DNA of 64,000 nt from Pseudarthrobacter defluvii (lineage in GTDB: Bacteria > Actinomycetota > Actinomycetes > Actinomycetales > Micrococcaceae). Position numbers and translations under genes: made by a program. The stretch spans positions 620,001 to 684,000 of the forward strand of contig NZ_JAUSYG010000001.1 in the NCBI RefSeq assembly GCF_030816725.1, in the 5' to 3' direction. Below the pieces are notes generated by a model. It did not search any database. It saw only the letters and a list, made by a program, of their open reading frames with translations, and was not told where the DNA came from. Positions 50,337 through 60,059 of the stretch are shown piece after piece; position 1 is the stretch's first letter; each line of letters opens with the position of its first letter.

Positions 50337-51922
50337 TGTCCGGCTACTTTCTTGGACTGTTGGAAGAGGAGATAGGTCATGGGGGCGGAGAGCAGGATCA
50401 TCAGCAGCGCGTAGGGCGCAGCGCCGGCGTAGTCGATTTCGCTGCTCTTGCTCCAGAACTCCGTGGCCAGGGTCCTGGTGCCGTTGGGGGACAGCAGCAA
50501 GGTGGCGGTCAGCTCGTTGGCGATGGCCAGGAACACCAGGGCGGCGCCGCCGGCGGCGGCCGGGGCGGTGAGCCGCAGGGTGACGCGGATGAAGGCCAGC
50601 AGCGGGGGCTTGCCCAGCGCCTGGGCAGCCTCGTCCAGTTCCTTGGGGGCCTGCGCCAGGCCGGCCCGCAGGTTCACCAGGGCCCGGGGGAGGAAGAGCA
50701 GTACGTAGGCGGCCACCAGCAGCCCCGCGGTCTGGTACACCCCGGGAACCATGCGGATGCTGACGGTGACGAACGCCAGCGCCACCACGATGCCGGGCAT
50801 GGAGCTGGTGACGTAGTTGGACAGTTCCAGGGACTTGCTGAACCAGCCCGGGTGGCGCACGGCCAGGTACGCCATGGGGAAGGCCACCACGGTGGTGGCT
50901 GCGGCGCCGGCGAGGCCGTAGGTGAAGGTGCTGAGAAGGGCCGGGAGGAACTCGGACGCAGTCCAGATGTCAGCACCGCCGGCCAGGATCCAGCGCATGA
51001 CGTAGTACAGCGGGAGGCCGAAGGCCAGGGCGGTCAGTGCCAGCAGGAACAGCTGGGCGGGCAGCTGGTAGGCGTGCAGCGGGAGCCGCAGTGCCTTCGC
51101 CTGCACGCCGGAGCCGATCCTCGCGTAGCGGGCGGTGCCGCGGCTGCGGACCTCGGCGACCAGCAGGAGCAGGCAGAAGAACACCAGCACACTGGCCAGC
51201 ATGTTCCCGGCCGCACCGTTGAAGGTTGACTGGTACTGCGTCATGATCGCGGTGGTGAAGGTGTCGAACCGGATCATGGCGAACGCTCCGTATTCGGCGA
51301 GCAGGTGCAGCCCCACCAGCAGGGCCCCGCCGGTGAGGGCGATCCGGAGCTGAGGGAGCACCACGCGGAAGAAGGTCCGCCAGGCGCCCAGTCCCAGGGC
51401 CGCGGCGGACTGCTCGATGGCAGGGTCCAGCCGGCTCAGCGTGGCAGCGGCCGGGATGTAGACCAGCGGGAAATAGGACAGCGTGGAAATCAGGATTCCG
51501 GACCAAAGTCCCCCCAGCGACGGGATGGCGGAAACCCAGGCGTAGCTGTTGACGAACGCGGGGACGGCCAGCGGAGCGGCCAGCAGCACGGCCCAGATCC
51601 GGTGGCCGCGCAGCTTGGTCCGTTCCACCAGCCACGCCCCGGCCACACCAAGCAGCAGGCACAGCGGGATGGTGGCGGCCATCAGGAGCAGGGTGTTCAG
51701 CAGCAGTTCGCCCACGCGGGGCCGCAGGATAAGTCCGACGGCGGTATCCCACCCGGTTGCCACCGTCATGTAGGCCACGTACCCCAGCGGGACGAGGGAG
51801 AACAGGGCGATCAGCACCGCCAGGACGGACACAGCGGAAACGCCGAAAGGCGGGCGGGGGCTGGTGCCCCGGCCCGCCGTCGTCGTGCCCGCCCTTGGGG
51901 GAGCCGATAGATCGGAGGTCAC
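50333..51922 (-). CDS. ferric-iron ABC transporter, permease protein
   Basis: A 529-residue FbpB-like permease with two fused BPD domains, about 12 TM segments, each with an EAA loop (EQSAAALGLGAWRTFFRVVLP and ELDEAAQALGKPPLLAFIRVT). GTG start, four bases after the binding-protein stop. It lacks a good ribosome binding site, consistent with coupling. Confidence 0.92.
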   Translation of the reverse strand: MTSDLSAPPRAGTTTAGRGTSPRPPFGVSAVSVLAVLIALFSLVPLGYVAYMTVATGWDTAVGLILRPRVGELLLNTLLLMAATIPLCLLLGVAGAWLVERTKLRGHRIWAVLLAAPLAVPAFVNSYAWVSAIPSLGGLWSGILISTLSYFPLVYIPAAATLSRLDPAIEQSAAALGLGAWRTFFRVVLPQLRIALTGGALLVGLHLLAEYGAFAMIRFDTFTTAIMTQYQSTFNGAAGNMLASVLVFFCLLLLVAEVRSRGTARYARIGSGVQAKALRLPLHAYQLPAQLFLLALTALAFGLPLYYVMRWILAGGADIWTASEFLPALLSTFTYGLAGAAATTVVAFPMAYLAVRHPGWFSKSLELSNYVTSSMPGIVVALAFVTVSIRMVPGVYQTAGLLVAAYVLLFLPRALVNLRAGLAQAPKELDEAAQALGKPPLLAFIRVTLRLTAPAAAGGAALVFLAIANELTATLLLSPNGTRTLATEFWSKSSEIDYAGAAPYALLMILLSAPMTYLLFQQSKKVAGQ

Positions 51923-51926
51923 GGAA

Positions 51927-52982
51927 TTAGAGTAGTCCCGCCTGGGTCATCAGATCGGTGACCTTTTCGGAGTTGAGCTTGGCGGCGTCAACCTTGGGCG
52001 CCTGCAGGTCCTTGATGGGAACCAGCTTGTCATTGGCGGGAACGTCGGAGCCGATGGCGTACTCGAAGGACGTGCCGTTCTTGAGGACCTCCTGGCCCTT
52101 CTTGCCGGTGATGAACTTCAGGAACTCCTGCGCAGCGGCAGCATTCTTGGAGGACTTCAGCACGCCGCCGCCGGAGACGGACAGGAAGGCGCCCGGGTCC
52201 TGGTTCTTGAAGTAGTACGGTGTGACGTTGCTGGAGTTCTCGCCGGTCTTGGCCTGGTCACCGTAGTAGTAGTAGTGGTAGATCAGGGCGGCATCCACTT
52301 CGCCGGCGTTGACGGCCTTCATGGCGGTGCTGTTGCCCTTGTAGGCCTTGGAGTTCTCCTTCATGCCCTTCAGCCACTCTTCGGTGGCGGACTCGCCCTT
52401 GAGTTCAAGGAGCGCGGAGACGATGGCCTGGAAGTCGGCGCCGCTGGGTGAGGCGGCCCACTTGCCCTTCCACTCCGGCTTGGCCAGGTCAAGCATGGAC
52501 TTGGGCAGCTGGTCCTCGGCGAGCTTGGTCTTGTTGTACACCAGGACGGTGGAGCGGGCGGCGATGCCGGTCCACTTGCCGGTGGACGGCGCGAACTCGG
52601 CGGGGACCTGGGCCAGGGTGTCCTTGTTGACGTCGGCGAACAGGCCGGCGTTCTCAACCTGCGTCATGGCGGGGGAGTTCTCGGTCAGGAACACGTCCGC
52701 GGGGGAGGCCTGGCCTTCCTGGATGATCTGGTTGGACAGTTCGGTGTCCGAGCCCTGCCGCATGGTCACCTTGATGCCGGTTTCGGCCGTGAAGGCATCC
52801 ACCCATTCCTTGGTGAGGCTCTCGTGCTGGGCGTTGTAGACAGTGATCTCGCCTGAGGCGGCGCCGCCGGATGCGGAGGACGAGCTGTCGCCTGCGGGGG
52901 TGGCGCCGCCGCAGGCGGTCAGGCCGAGAGCTGCGGTGGCGGCGAGTGCGATGCCGGCCAGCGCGCTGTTGCGGATCTTCAT
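51927..52982 (-). CDS. ferric-iron ABC transporter, substrate-binding lipoprotein
   Basis: A 351-residue FbpA-like binding protein with lipobox LTAC (Cys24). GEITVYNAQHESLTKEWVDAF opens the mature domain; ALIYHYYYYGDQAKTG contains the Tyr cluster that binds ferric iron in FbpA proteins. First gene of the three-gene operon; an IdeR-like box lies 84-102 bases upstream. Confidence 0.93.
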   Translation of the reverse strand: MKIRNSALAGIALAATAALGLTACGGATPAGDSSSSASGGAASGEITVYNAQHESLTKEWVDAFTAETGIKVTMRQGSDTELSNQIIQEGQASPADVFLTENSPAMTQVENAGLFADVNKDTLAQVPAEFAPSTGKWTGIAARSTVLVYNKTKLAEDQLPKSMLDLAKPEWKGKWAASPSGADFQAIVSALLELKGESATEEWLKGMKENSKAYKGNSTAMKAVNAGEVDAALIYHYYYYGDQAKTGENSSNVTPYYFKNQDPGAFLSVSGGGVLKSSKNAAAAQEFLKFITGKKGQEVLKNGTSFEYAIGSDVPANDKLVPIKDLQAPKVDAAKLNSEKVTDLMTQAGLL

Positions 52983-53031
52983 TGAGGCTGCTTTCGGTGG
53001 GGAAAAAAGTCTGCTTGAACCTAAGTCCTAT

Positions 53032-53053
53032 TAGGCAACATGAATGTTGCCTA
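53032..53053. promoter_or_regulatory. 22-bp palindrome upstream of fbpA-like gene
   Basis: TAGGCAACAT at 53032-53041 is the exact inverted repeat of ATGTTGCCTA at 53044-53053, with two central bases. It is 50-71 bases before the start codon and 13 bases from the IdeR-like box. Probably an operator; the regulator is unknown. Confidence 0.55.
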
Positions 53054-53065
53054 TGTCTGAAAACT

Positions 53066-53084
53066 GTAGGGTAGGCAAACCTAA
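53066..53084. promoter_or_regulatory. IdeR/DtxR iron box
   Basis: The 19-mer GTAGGGTAGGCAAACCTAA matches the consensus TTAGGTTAGGCTAACCTAA at 16 of 19 positions. Located upstream of the ferric-iron transporter, as expected for iron-repressed uptake genes. Confidence 0.75.
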
Positions 53085-53163
53085 GCTCCAAGCCGGAAAG
53101 CGGTTTAAGTGACGAGGTTCACATCAATTACGCAAACGTGGCGTGACGTAATTACTGCCCGTC

Positions 53164-53742
53164 TTAACGCCGTCCCCGCAGTGTCCGCAGCACGGCTACG
53201 GCCCCGACCCCGGCCAGGACCCATGGCCCGGCCACGATGACAGGGTCCATCCAGGAGTGGTTGACGTCCACCCGTTTTCCCGTCCGGGACTTGAGCCCAT
53301 TGCCGGAGAATTCGCTGCCGATCCCGGTCTCGGTTAGAGGGTTGTCCGGCCGCAGGGTGGCAAAGGACTTCAGGTGGTTCTCCCAGGCGTCCACCCGGTC
53401 CGCGGCAATCAGCAGCAGCCAGTGCGCGGCCCGCCCTTCGCTGTACCGGCGGTAGGCGTACCTGCGGATGGCGCCGGACGCTCCCTTGAGCGGGGCCGAG
53501 GTGCCGAAGACGGGTGTCAGCATGGCGTGCTCGATTGACCGTTCCCGGGGCTGTTCTTCGGGCTGCCGGTCCGGGAATTTCCAGTGTGCTCCGGTTGCGA
53601 TGCCCGGCTGCTCCCGGGGGAAGGACGGACGGTCTTTCGGGTCCAGGTCCACACCCCAGCCCGGGATGCGGGCGCGCAGCGCCACGGAGGCATCGGGGGT
53701 GGCGGACTTGCCCGCCGTATACGGGGTTGCCGGTTCGGTCAT
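53164..53742 (-). CDS. hypothetical protein with C-terminal membrane anchor
   Basis: A 192-residue protein from ATG 53742 (AGGGAG upstream). Mostly hydrophilic, with one TM segment at the end (about 164-186, PVIVAGPWVLAGVGAVAVL) followed by RTLRGRR. It begins 13 bases after the dehydrogenase stop, so both belong to one operon. I do not recognise a family. Confidence 0.7.
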   Translation of the reverse strand: MTEPATPYTAGKSATPDASVALRARIPGWGVDLDPKDRPSFPREQPGIATGAHWKFPDRQPEEQPRERSIEHAMLTPVFGTSAPLKGASGAIRRYAYRRYSEGRAAHWLLLIAADRVDAWENHLKSFATLRPDNPLTETGIGSEFSGNGLKSRTGKRVDVNHSWMDPVIVAGPWVLAGVGAVAVLRTLRGRR

Positions 53743-53755
53743 GGTGCACTCCCTT

Positions 53756-54904
53756 TCAGGCGGTGGTGGAAATGATCAGGGGCTTGACTATGTTGTCCAG
53801 CTTGGCCGAGAACAGGTGGTAGCCCTCGGCGATGTGCTCCAACGGGATCCGGTGGGTCACCAGGTCGCTGGGCTTCAGGTACCCGTTCCGGATGTGCTCG
53901 AACAGGCGCGGCCACTGCCGTTTCACCGGGCACTGGTTCATCCGCAGCGTGAGCCCCTTGTTCACGGCGTCACCGAACTTCACGGCGCTGAAGATGGGTC
54001 CATAGGCGCCCACCACGGACACCGTTCCGCCCTTGCGGACCGAGTCGATGGCCCAGTTGAGTGCCACCGGCGACCCGCCCTGCAGCTTGAGCTTGGAAGC
54101 CGTCACGTGCTGCAGGAAGTTCCCGTCCGCCTCTGCCCCCACGGCATCAATGACGACGTCGGCGCCCAGGTAGTCGGTTTCCTTCTTCAGGTGCACCACG
54201 ATGTCGTCGTATTCGGCAAAGTTGAACGTTTCGGCGTGGGCGAAGCTGCGGGCCTTCTCCAGCCGGTAGTCCAGGTGGTCAATGACGATCACGCGTCCGG
54301 CGCCCATCAGCCAGGCGGACTTGGCGGCAAACAGGCCAACCGGCCCGGCGCCGAACACCACCACCGTGTCGCCCTCCACGATGTCGCCCAGCTGGGCGCC
54401 GAAATAGCCGGTGGGGAGGGCATCAGTGAGCAGCACTGCGTCCTCTTCGTCCATCCAGTCCGGAATCCTGCTGGGCCCCACGTCCGCGAACGGAACCCGG
54501 ACGAACTCGGCCTGGCCGCCGTCGTACCCGCCGCAGGTGTGGGAGTAGCCGTAGATGCCGCCCACCGCGGTCGCGTTCGGGTTGACGTTGTGGCAGTTGG
54601 AGTACAGGCCCCGGGCACAGAACCAGCAGGAGCCGCAGTAGACATTGAAGGGCACCATCACGCGATCGCCGGGGATCAGGTTCTGCACCGAGGAGCCCAC
54701 CTGGTGCACCACCCCCACGAACTCGTGGCCGAACGTGGTGCCCACCCGGGTGTCCGGCATCATGCCGTGGTATAGGTGCAGGTCCGAGCCGCAGATGGCG
54801 CCGGTGGTGACCCGGATGATCGCGTCGTTGGGGTGCTCTATTTTGGGGATGTCTTTTTCTTCGACCCGGATCTTGTACGGGCCTCGGTACACCATTGCTC
54901 GCAT
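53756..54904 (-). CDS. zinc-dependent alcohol dehydrogenase, formaldehyde dehydrogenase-like
   Basis: A 382-residue MDR-superfamily enzyme. GAICGSDLHLYHG and GTTFGHEFVG hold the catalytic zinc ligands; CGSCWFCARGLYSNC the structural zinc site; VVVFGAGPVGLFAAKSAWLM the NAD-binding motif. It resembles glutathione-independent formaldehyde dehydrogenase (FdhA). ATG 54904 follows GAGGCGG; ATG 54895 is an alternative. Possible role: aldehyde detoxification. The following small gene is co-transcribed. Confidence 0.9.
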   Translation of the reverse strand: MRAMVYRGPYKIRVEEKDIPKIEHPNDAIIRVTTGAICGSDLHLYHGMMPDTRVGTTFGHEFVGVVHQVGSSVQNLIPGDRVMVPFNVYCGSCWFCARGLYSNCHNVNPNATAVGGIYGYSHTCGGYDGGQAEFVRVPFADVGPSRIPDWMDEEDAVLLTDALPTGYFGAQLGDIVEGDTVVVFGAGPVGLFAAKSAWLMGAGRVIVIDHLDYRLEKARSFAHAETFNFAEYDDIVVHLKKETDYLGADVVIDAVGAEADGNFLQHVTASKLKLQGGSPVALNWAIDSVRKGGTVSVVGAYGPIFSAVKFGDAVNKGLTLRMNQCPVKRQWPRLFEHIRNGYLKPSDLVTHRIPLEHIAEGYHLFSAKLDNIVKPLIISTTA

Positions 54905-55097
54905 TCGTGCCGCCTCTGTGTCGTGGCCGGCAGTGGGAGTGCTCCTGGCAGGAACCAGCCCCGTTGCTTGAGGCCCACCGCGATCTTCACAGGCTTCCAT
55001 CCGCCGCGAATGAGGTCAAGGGCGGGTGCGGCGCGCATACAGCGGACGACGGCGGGTATGGATGAAGGGACAGGCGTACCGGCGGAAGGGAGACAGG

Positions 55098-55607
55098 ATG
55101 TCCGGCGACAGCACCGTCGCAGCCGGCACCGGGGGACCAGAGGCGCGTCCCGCGGTCGCGCCCGCCTTCCTGATGGGGATGGGGCTGGGCGGGTTCGTGG
55201 ACGGGATCTTGCTGCACCAGCTCCTGCAGTGGCACCATATGCTCACCCATACTCCGTCCGGGAACGCCAAAACTGTTGCCGGGCTGGAGCTCAATACATT
55301 GGCCGACGGAGTGTTCCATGGCGGCATGTGGGTGCTGGTGGCTGCTGCGGCCGTGCTGGCTATCCGGGCCCGCCGGAACGGCACCCTGTCGTCGAGCTGG
55401 GCCTTCCATGCCGGTCTGGTGCTGCTCGGCTGGGGTACCTTCAACGTGGTGGAGGGCCTGGTGGACCATCAGCTCCTGGGGATCCACCATGTTCGGGACG
55501 ACCTGGGCGGTCCGCTCGCCTGGGATCTCGGCTTCCTGGCCGTGAGCCTTGTCTTGGCGCTGGCCGGCTGGCTGCTGTACCGCAGGGCTGTGCACAGAGT
55601 GGCTTGA
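55098..55607 (+). CDS. DUF2243 membrane protein
   Basis: A 169-residue protein with four TM segments. GLGGFVDGILLHQLLQWHHM and WGTFNVVEGLVDHQLLGIHHVR contain the conserved His/Asp pairs of DUF2243, whose members resemble the CtaG/cytochrome oxidase assembly-type membrane fold. ATG 55098 follows GGAAGGGAG. It converges on ctaD with 42 bases between, and may relate to metal or haem handling; function unproven. Confidence 0.88.
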   Translation: MSGDSTVAAGTGGPEARPAVAPAFLMGMGLGGFVDGILLHQLLQWHHMLTHTPSGNAKTVAGLELNTLADGVFHGGMWVLVAAAAVLAIRARRNGTLSSSWAFHAGLVLLGWGTFNVVEGLVDHQLLGIHHVRDDLGGPLAWDLGFLAVSLVLALAGWLLYRRAVHRVA

Positions 55608-55649
55608 CGCCTCGAAAATTGGGGTGCGGGTCGAATACTGGCCGAGCCT

Positions 55650-57404
55650 CTACTCGTTCGGGTTCGGTGTCCGCACGTCGTGTTCGCCGATATCTGCTGC
55701 GCCCAGGAGGCCTTCAGCGGGGGCATTCTCTGACGGGTGCACACGCACGCTCAACTCGGGATGGTGAAGGTCCAGGGCCGGTCGCTCGGAACGGATCCGG
55801 GGCAGTGAGGTGAAGTTGTGGCGCGGCGGCGGGCAGGACGTGGCCCACTCCAGCGAGCCGCCGAAGCCCCAAGGGTCGTCCACCGTGACCTTCTTCCCGG
55901 CCCGCCAGGTGATGAAGACGTTCCAGAAGAAGGGGATGAGCGATGCGCCCAGCAGGTAGGAACCAATGGTGGAGAACTGGTTCATGAAAGTGAAGTTGTC
56001 CTCCGGCATGTAGTCCGCGTACCGGCGCGGCATGCCCAGGACGCCCAGCCAGTGCTGGATCAGGAACGTGGCATGGAAGCCCAGGAACAGCATCCAGAAG
56101 TGGATCTTGCCCAGCCGTTCATTCAGCATGGTGCCGGTGAACTTGGGCCACCAGAAGTAGAACCCGGCAAACATCGCGAACACCACGGTGCCGAACACCA
56201 CATAGTGGAAATGCGCCACGACGAAATAGGTGTCCGACACGTGGAAGTCCATGGGCGGCGAGGCGAGGATGATGCCGGTGAGGCCGCCGAAGAGGAAGGT
56301 GGCCAAAAACCCCATGCTCCACAGCATGGGCGTCTCGAACGTCAGCGATCCGCCCCACATGGTGCCGATCCAGTTGAAGAACTTAACCCCGGTAGGCACC
56401 GCGATGAGCATGGTCATGAAGGCGAAGAACGGCAGGAAGATGGCGCCCGTGACGTACATGTGGTGGGCCCACACCGTCACCGACAGGGCCGCGATGGCAA
56501 TGGTGGCGTACACGATGCCCTTGTAGCCGAAAAGGGGCTTGCGGCTGAAGACCGGGAAGATCTCCGAGACGATGCCGAAGAACGGCAGCGCGATGATGTA
56601 CACCTCCGGGTGGCCGAAGAACCAGAACAGGTGCTGCCAGAGGATGGCGCCGCCGTTGGCGGGATCGAAGATGTGGGCACCGAACTTGCGGTCCGCGCCG
56701 AGGGCGAACAGGGCGGCGGCCAGCGGCGGGAACGCCATGATCACCAGGATGCCCGTCACCAGCGTGTTCCAGGTGAAAATCGGCATCCGCCACATGGTGA
56801 GCCCGGGCGCGCGCATGCAGATGATGGTGGTGATGAAGTTGACCGAGCCCAGGATGGTGCCGAAGCCGGACAGCGCCAGCCCGAAGACCCACAGGTCACC
56901 GCCAATGCCCGGCGTGAACGTGGTGTTGGACAGCGGCGCGTACGCGAACCAGCCAAAGGACGCGGCGCCCTGCGGGGTGATGAAGCCGGAGACCGCGATG
57001 GTGGAGCCGAAGAGGAAGAACCAGAACGCCAGCGCGTTCAGGCGGGGGAACGCAACGTCGGGCGCACCGATCTGCAGCGGCATGATCACGTTGGCGAAGC
57101 CGGCGAAGAGCGGGGTGGCGAACATCAGCAGCATGATGGTGCCGTGCATGGTGAAGAGCTGGTTGTACTGCTCCTTGGTCTGCAGGATCTGCATGCCGGG
57201 CTCGAACAGCTCGGCACGGATCAGCAGGGCCATCACGCCGCCCGCGCAGAAGAACACGAAGGACGCGATCAGGTACATGTAGCCGATGGTCTTGTGGTCA
57301 GTGGAGGTGATCCAGTTGACCACGATGGTGCCTTTGGAGCGCCGGACCACTGCCGGTGCCGCGGTAGCCGCGGTTCCGCCCATTCTCTGGCCTGTGGTGG
57401 TCAT
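55650..57404 (-). CDS. ctaD: cytochrome c oxidase subunit I
   Basis: A 584-residue haem-copper oxidase subunit, 12 TM segments. [15 protein letters not shown] (CuB His and cross-linked Tyr), HHMYVTGA (CuB His pair) and [12 protein letters not shown] (haem a and a3 ligands) are all present. It ends with an actinobacterial tail rich in charged residues. AAAGGATGG precedes the ATG, 14 bases after ctaC. Part of the aa3-type terminal oxidase of the menaquinone respiratory chain. Confidence 0.97.
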   Translation of the reverse strand: MTTTGQRMGGTAATAAPAVVRRSKGTIVVNWITSTDHKTIGYMYLIASFVFFCAGGVMALLIRAELFEPGMQILQTKEQYNQLFTMHGTIMLLMFATPLFAGFANVIMPLQIGAPDVAFPRLNALAFWFFLFGSTIAVSGFITPQGAASFGWFAYAPLSNTTFTPGIGGDLWVFGLALSGFGTILGSVNFITTIICMRAPGLTMWRMPIFTWNTLVTGILVIMAFPPLAAALFALGADRKFGAHIFDPANGGAILWQHLFWFFGHPEVYIIALPFFGIVSEIFPVFSRKPLFGYKGIVYATIAIAALSVTVWAHHMYVTGAIFLPFFAFMTMLIAVPTGVKFFNWIGTMWGGSLTFETPMLWSMGFLATFLFGGLTGIILASPPMDFHVSDTYFVVAHFHYVVFGTVVFAMFAGFYFWWPKFTGTMLNERLGKIHFWMLFLGFHATFLIQHWLGVLGMPRRYADYMPEDNFTFMNQFSTIGSYLLGASLIPFFWNVFITWRAGKKVTVDDPWGFGGSLEWATSCPPPRHNFTSLPRIRSERPALDLHHPELSVRVHPSENAPAEGLLGAADIGEHDVRTPNPNE

Positions 57405-57418
57405 TACGGTGCCATCCT

Positions 57419-58306
57419 TTACTCTGCTGGTTCCAGGGCCTGCGGCAACGGGGCCGATTGCGGTTGCCTGTTGAAGTCATCGCCCAGGCTTCCGGTGTTG
57501 CCCTTGGCCTTCAGGTCTGCAATATGGCTGTCATACTCCTGCTGGCTCACCACCCGGACCTTGAAGAGCATCTCGGAGTGGTATTCCCCGCACAGCTCCG
57601 CGCACTTGCCCATGTATTCGCCGGTGCGGGTGGGGGTGATGTTGATGTACGGGTTGTACTGTTCGTGGCCCGGGTACAGGTCGCGCTTCTGCAGGAAATC
57701 TATAACCCAGAAGGAATGCTGCACATCACGGGACTGCAGATGCAGCTCCACCTTCTTGTCCACCGGCAGGTAGAGCGTGGGCAGCCGGTCCGGGGCGCCG
57801 TAATCGCCGGTCAGGTGGGCCTGCTGTCCGGCATCCTCGTGGACCTGTTCCTTGACGTAGTTGAAATCCCAGGACCACTGCTTGCCGAAGACATCGATCA
57901 CCACGTCCGGGTTGTCGTAGCGGGCGTCGATGGCCCGCTGGTCCCGGTCAGTGAAAACAAACAGGACGCCTATGACAATCAGCGGAACCGCGAGATAGAA
58001 CACCTCAAGCGGAAGGTTGTAGCTCAGCTGCGCCGGGAAGCCGACCGTGTTCTTCCTGCGCCGGTACGCCACGATGACCCAGATCATCAGTCCCCACGTG
58101 ATGATGCCCACCACCAGCGCAGCGATCCAGGAGTTGACCCACAGGTCTGTGATGAGCGGGGTCTTGTCAGTGGTTCCACGGTCTCCGGGCAGGAAGCCGC
58201 GGGAAACCAGGTCGGAGCAGGAGGTCAGGGCCGGCAGTGCAAGGACGCCCGCGGCCAGTGCCGCGAAGCGCCGCATGCTGTGGTTTTTGGATGGTCTTCT
58301 ATCCAC
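57419..58306 (-). CDS. ctaC: cytochrome c oxidase subunit II
   Basis: A 295-residue subunit with lipobox LTSC (Cys30), two TM segments (about 55-80 and 100-118) and a periplasmic-type cupredoxin domain. CuA ligands: His197 in QHSFWV and [12 protein letters not shown] at 235-246 (Cys235, Cys239, His243, Met246). GTG start 58306 with GGAGGG upstream. It heads the ctaC-ctaD pair; ctaE and the cytochrome bcc genes are not in the window. Confidence 0.96.
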   Translation of the reverse strand: MDRRPSKNHSMRRFAALAAGVLALPALTSCSDLVSRGFLPGDRGTTDKTPLITDLWVNSWIAALVVGIITWGLMIWVIVAYRRRKNTVGFPAQLSYNLPLEVFYLAVPLIVIGVLFVFTDRDQRAIDARYDNPDVVIDVFGKQWSWDFNYVKEQVHEDAGQQAHLTGDYGAPDRLPTLYLPVDKKVELHLQSRDVQHSFWVIDFLQKRDLYPGHEQYNPYINITPTRTGEYMGKCAELCGEYHSEMLFKVRVVSQQEYDSHIADLKAKGNTGSLGDDFNRQPQSAPLPQALEPAE

Positions 58307-58500
58307 AATGGTCCCTCCGGCATGCTCCAGAAGCCCAACTGCATGAGCCCACCGCAGCCCGCGGGGGCGGCGGTTGTGTGTGTAACCCTACGCGGGGAGG
58401 ATGCTGATGGGAAGGGGATCTGCTGCTGCCGGAAAGGCCCGGATTGCAGCCGTGACCGGGATACGACGGCGGCCGTGGTGGTGGGCACCTGGGGTGGGCG

Positions 58501-58986
58501 CTACCGGCTGCCGGCCCAGACCGATGCCGCCCCCGAGTGGCCGGTCACGATGCTTTGGTACACCAGGAAGAGTCCCGCCAGGACGCCCAGGACGGACGTG
58601 GCCGGAACCAGCCAGCGGGCTTCCAGGAATCCGCGCAGGCCGCGGAAGGCCGGCACGCGGGTCAGGAGGCCCGGGAAGGCGGCGGCGATCTGCACGGCCA
58701 CCACCACCAGGAAGAACGCGGCTACAAAACGCAGGAAGCCTCCCTGCTCGGCGTGCTCCTCGATCAGGTGTGAAACAGGCCGGGCCTTCTCCAACTGTTC
58801 GCCTGCCTCCGCCGTGAGGACGGACAGCGGGACCAGGATCAGCGCCAGGATTCCCAGCGGCCAGGCCAGGTAACGCCTGGTACGCCGGAGCAGCGCGAAA
58901 ACCACGGCCGCGAGCCCGGCCAGCGGCGCCAGGACCACCACGCCGTGGATCAGCAGGATGTGGGCGGGTAGGCCTGCGATCTCCAT
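58501..58986 (-). CDS. DUF2231 membrane protein
   Basis: A 161-residue, four-TM protein: GLPAHILLIHGVVVLAPLAG with conserved His residues, and HLIEEHAEQGGFLRFVAAFF in the middle. DUF2231 members are thought to bind haem or copper in the membrane. Its ATG overlaps the VIT gene stop by one base (TGATG), so they are co-transcribed. Confidence 0.87.
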   Translation of the reverse strand: MEIAGLPAHILLIHGVVVLAPLAGLAAVVFALLRRTRRYLAWPLGILALILVPLSVLTAEAGEQLEKARPVSHLIEEHAEQGGFLRFVAAFFLVVVAVQIAAAFPGLLTRVPAFRGLRGFLEARWLVPATSVLGVLAGLFLVYQSIVTGHSGAASVWAGSR

Positions 58987-59708
58987 CAGGCGATTCCGGT
59001 GGTGCCCAGCAGGCTTCCCACCCCGAACGTGAAGGCCATGGCCAACGCCCCGCCCACCACCAGCCGGATGGTGGCCTTGCGCTTGGAGCTTCCGCCGATC
59101 TTGGCGCTGACGGTGCCGGTCAGGGCCAGCGCCAGGATGACGGCGACGAAGGTGACCGGGATGCGCGCCTGCTCAGGCGGGAAGATGATGGCCAGCATCG
59201 GCAGGATGGCGCCGATGGTGAAGGCGATTGCGGAGGCGAAAGCGGCGTGCCAGGGGCTCACCACCTCCTCTTCGTCAATGTTCAGTTCGGCGGCCAGGTG
59301 GGCCTTCAGCGGGTCCTTTGCCGTCAGCTCTTCGGCAACGGTGCGGGCCGTGGCTTCGCTGAGTCCCTTGGCCTGGTAGATCCCGGCAAGTTCTTCCAGC
59401 TCGCCTTCGGGATCGTCCCGCAGTTCCTGGCGCTCCTTTTCGATCAGCGCCCGCTGGCTGTCGCTCTGGCTGCTGACGGAAACGTATTCGCCCAGGGCCA
59501 TGGACACCGCACCGCCCACCACCGCGGCAGTGCCGGCCACCAGGATCGGCGCGAGGTCGTTGGTGACGCCCGCAACGCCCACCACTGTTGCCGCGACGGA
59601 GACGATGCCGTCGTTGGCACCGAGAACACCGGCGCGCAGCCAGTTGAGGCGGGCCGCCACGCTGCTGTCGTGCGGTTCCTTACTGCTCAGCTTGAGAGTT
59701 TCAGACAT
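58986..59708 (-). CDS. VIT1/CCC1 family metal transporter
   Basis: A 240-residue transporter with five TM segments. LNWLRAGVLGANDGIVSVAA and VGGAVSMALGEYVSVSSQSD carry the VIT family motifs (Asp and Met/Gly of the first two helices); the cytosolic helix hairpin with EKERQELRDDPEGELEEL is the metal-binding domain. It is expected to move Fe(II) or Mn(II). ATG 59708 fits the domain start. Followed by DUF2231 with one-base overlap. Confidence 0.9.
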   Translation of the reverse strand: MSETLKLSSKEPHDSSVAARLNWLRAGVLGANDGIVSVAATVVGVAGVTNDLAPILVAGTAAVVGGAVSMALGEYVSVSSQSDSQRALIEKERQELRDDPEGELEELAGIYQAKGLSEATARTVAEELTAKDPLKAHLAAELNIDEEEVVSPWHAAFASAIAFTIGAILPMLAIIFPPEQARIPVTFVAVILALALTGTVSAKIGGSSKRKATIRLVVGGALAMAFTFGVGSLLGTTGIA

Positions 59709-59828
59709 GCTGGCAGTAAAGCACTGCCCGGAGCCCCATGCCACGAAGGTTTGCATCCCCTAACCGCCGTGGAAGGAAACCAGGCGTCAGGCTGCGGACA
59801 CCCGGAACTGTCAAAACACCAGGCCGGC

Positions 59829-60059
59829 TCAGACCGGGTCAGGGCTGTCCTGGTCCGGTATCTCGATCTGGAATCCGCACTCGCAGCGCAGCACCCGGGT
59901 GGCCAGGTACACGCCGAGGGTGTCCGGAAGGTTGCCATACGTGCCGTGGATGCTGCGCATCTCGGCTCCGCTGGCCGCCATGACCTGACCGCAGTGGATG
60001 TAGTGGCTCCCGCGCACCAGGACATCGGGAGCCCGCCGGCTCCCGGGCTGGCTGCCCAT
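59829..60059 (-). CDS. small hypothetical protein, Cys-containing
   Basis: A 76-residue protein. SHYIHCGQVMAAS and LRCECGFQIEIPD give three Cys and two His that could bind zinc, but no known ribbon is recognised. Its ATG overlaps the stop of the gene before it by one base (TGATG), so both are one transcription unit. Function unknown. Confidence 0.65.
   Translation of the reverse strand: MGSQPGSRRAPDVLVRGSHYIHCGQVMAASGAEMRSIHGTYGNLPDTLGVYLATRVLRCECGFQIEIPDQDSPDPV

Noticed and set aside
55818..57773. 651-codon open frame opposite ctaD and ctaC
   Set aside because: Spans two real genes on the other strand and consists of low-complexity Glu/Gly/Arg/His sequence.
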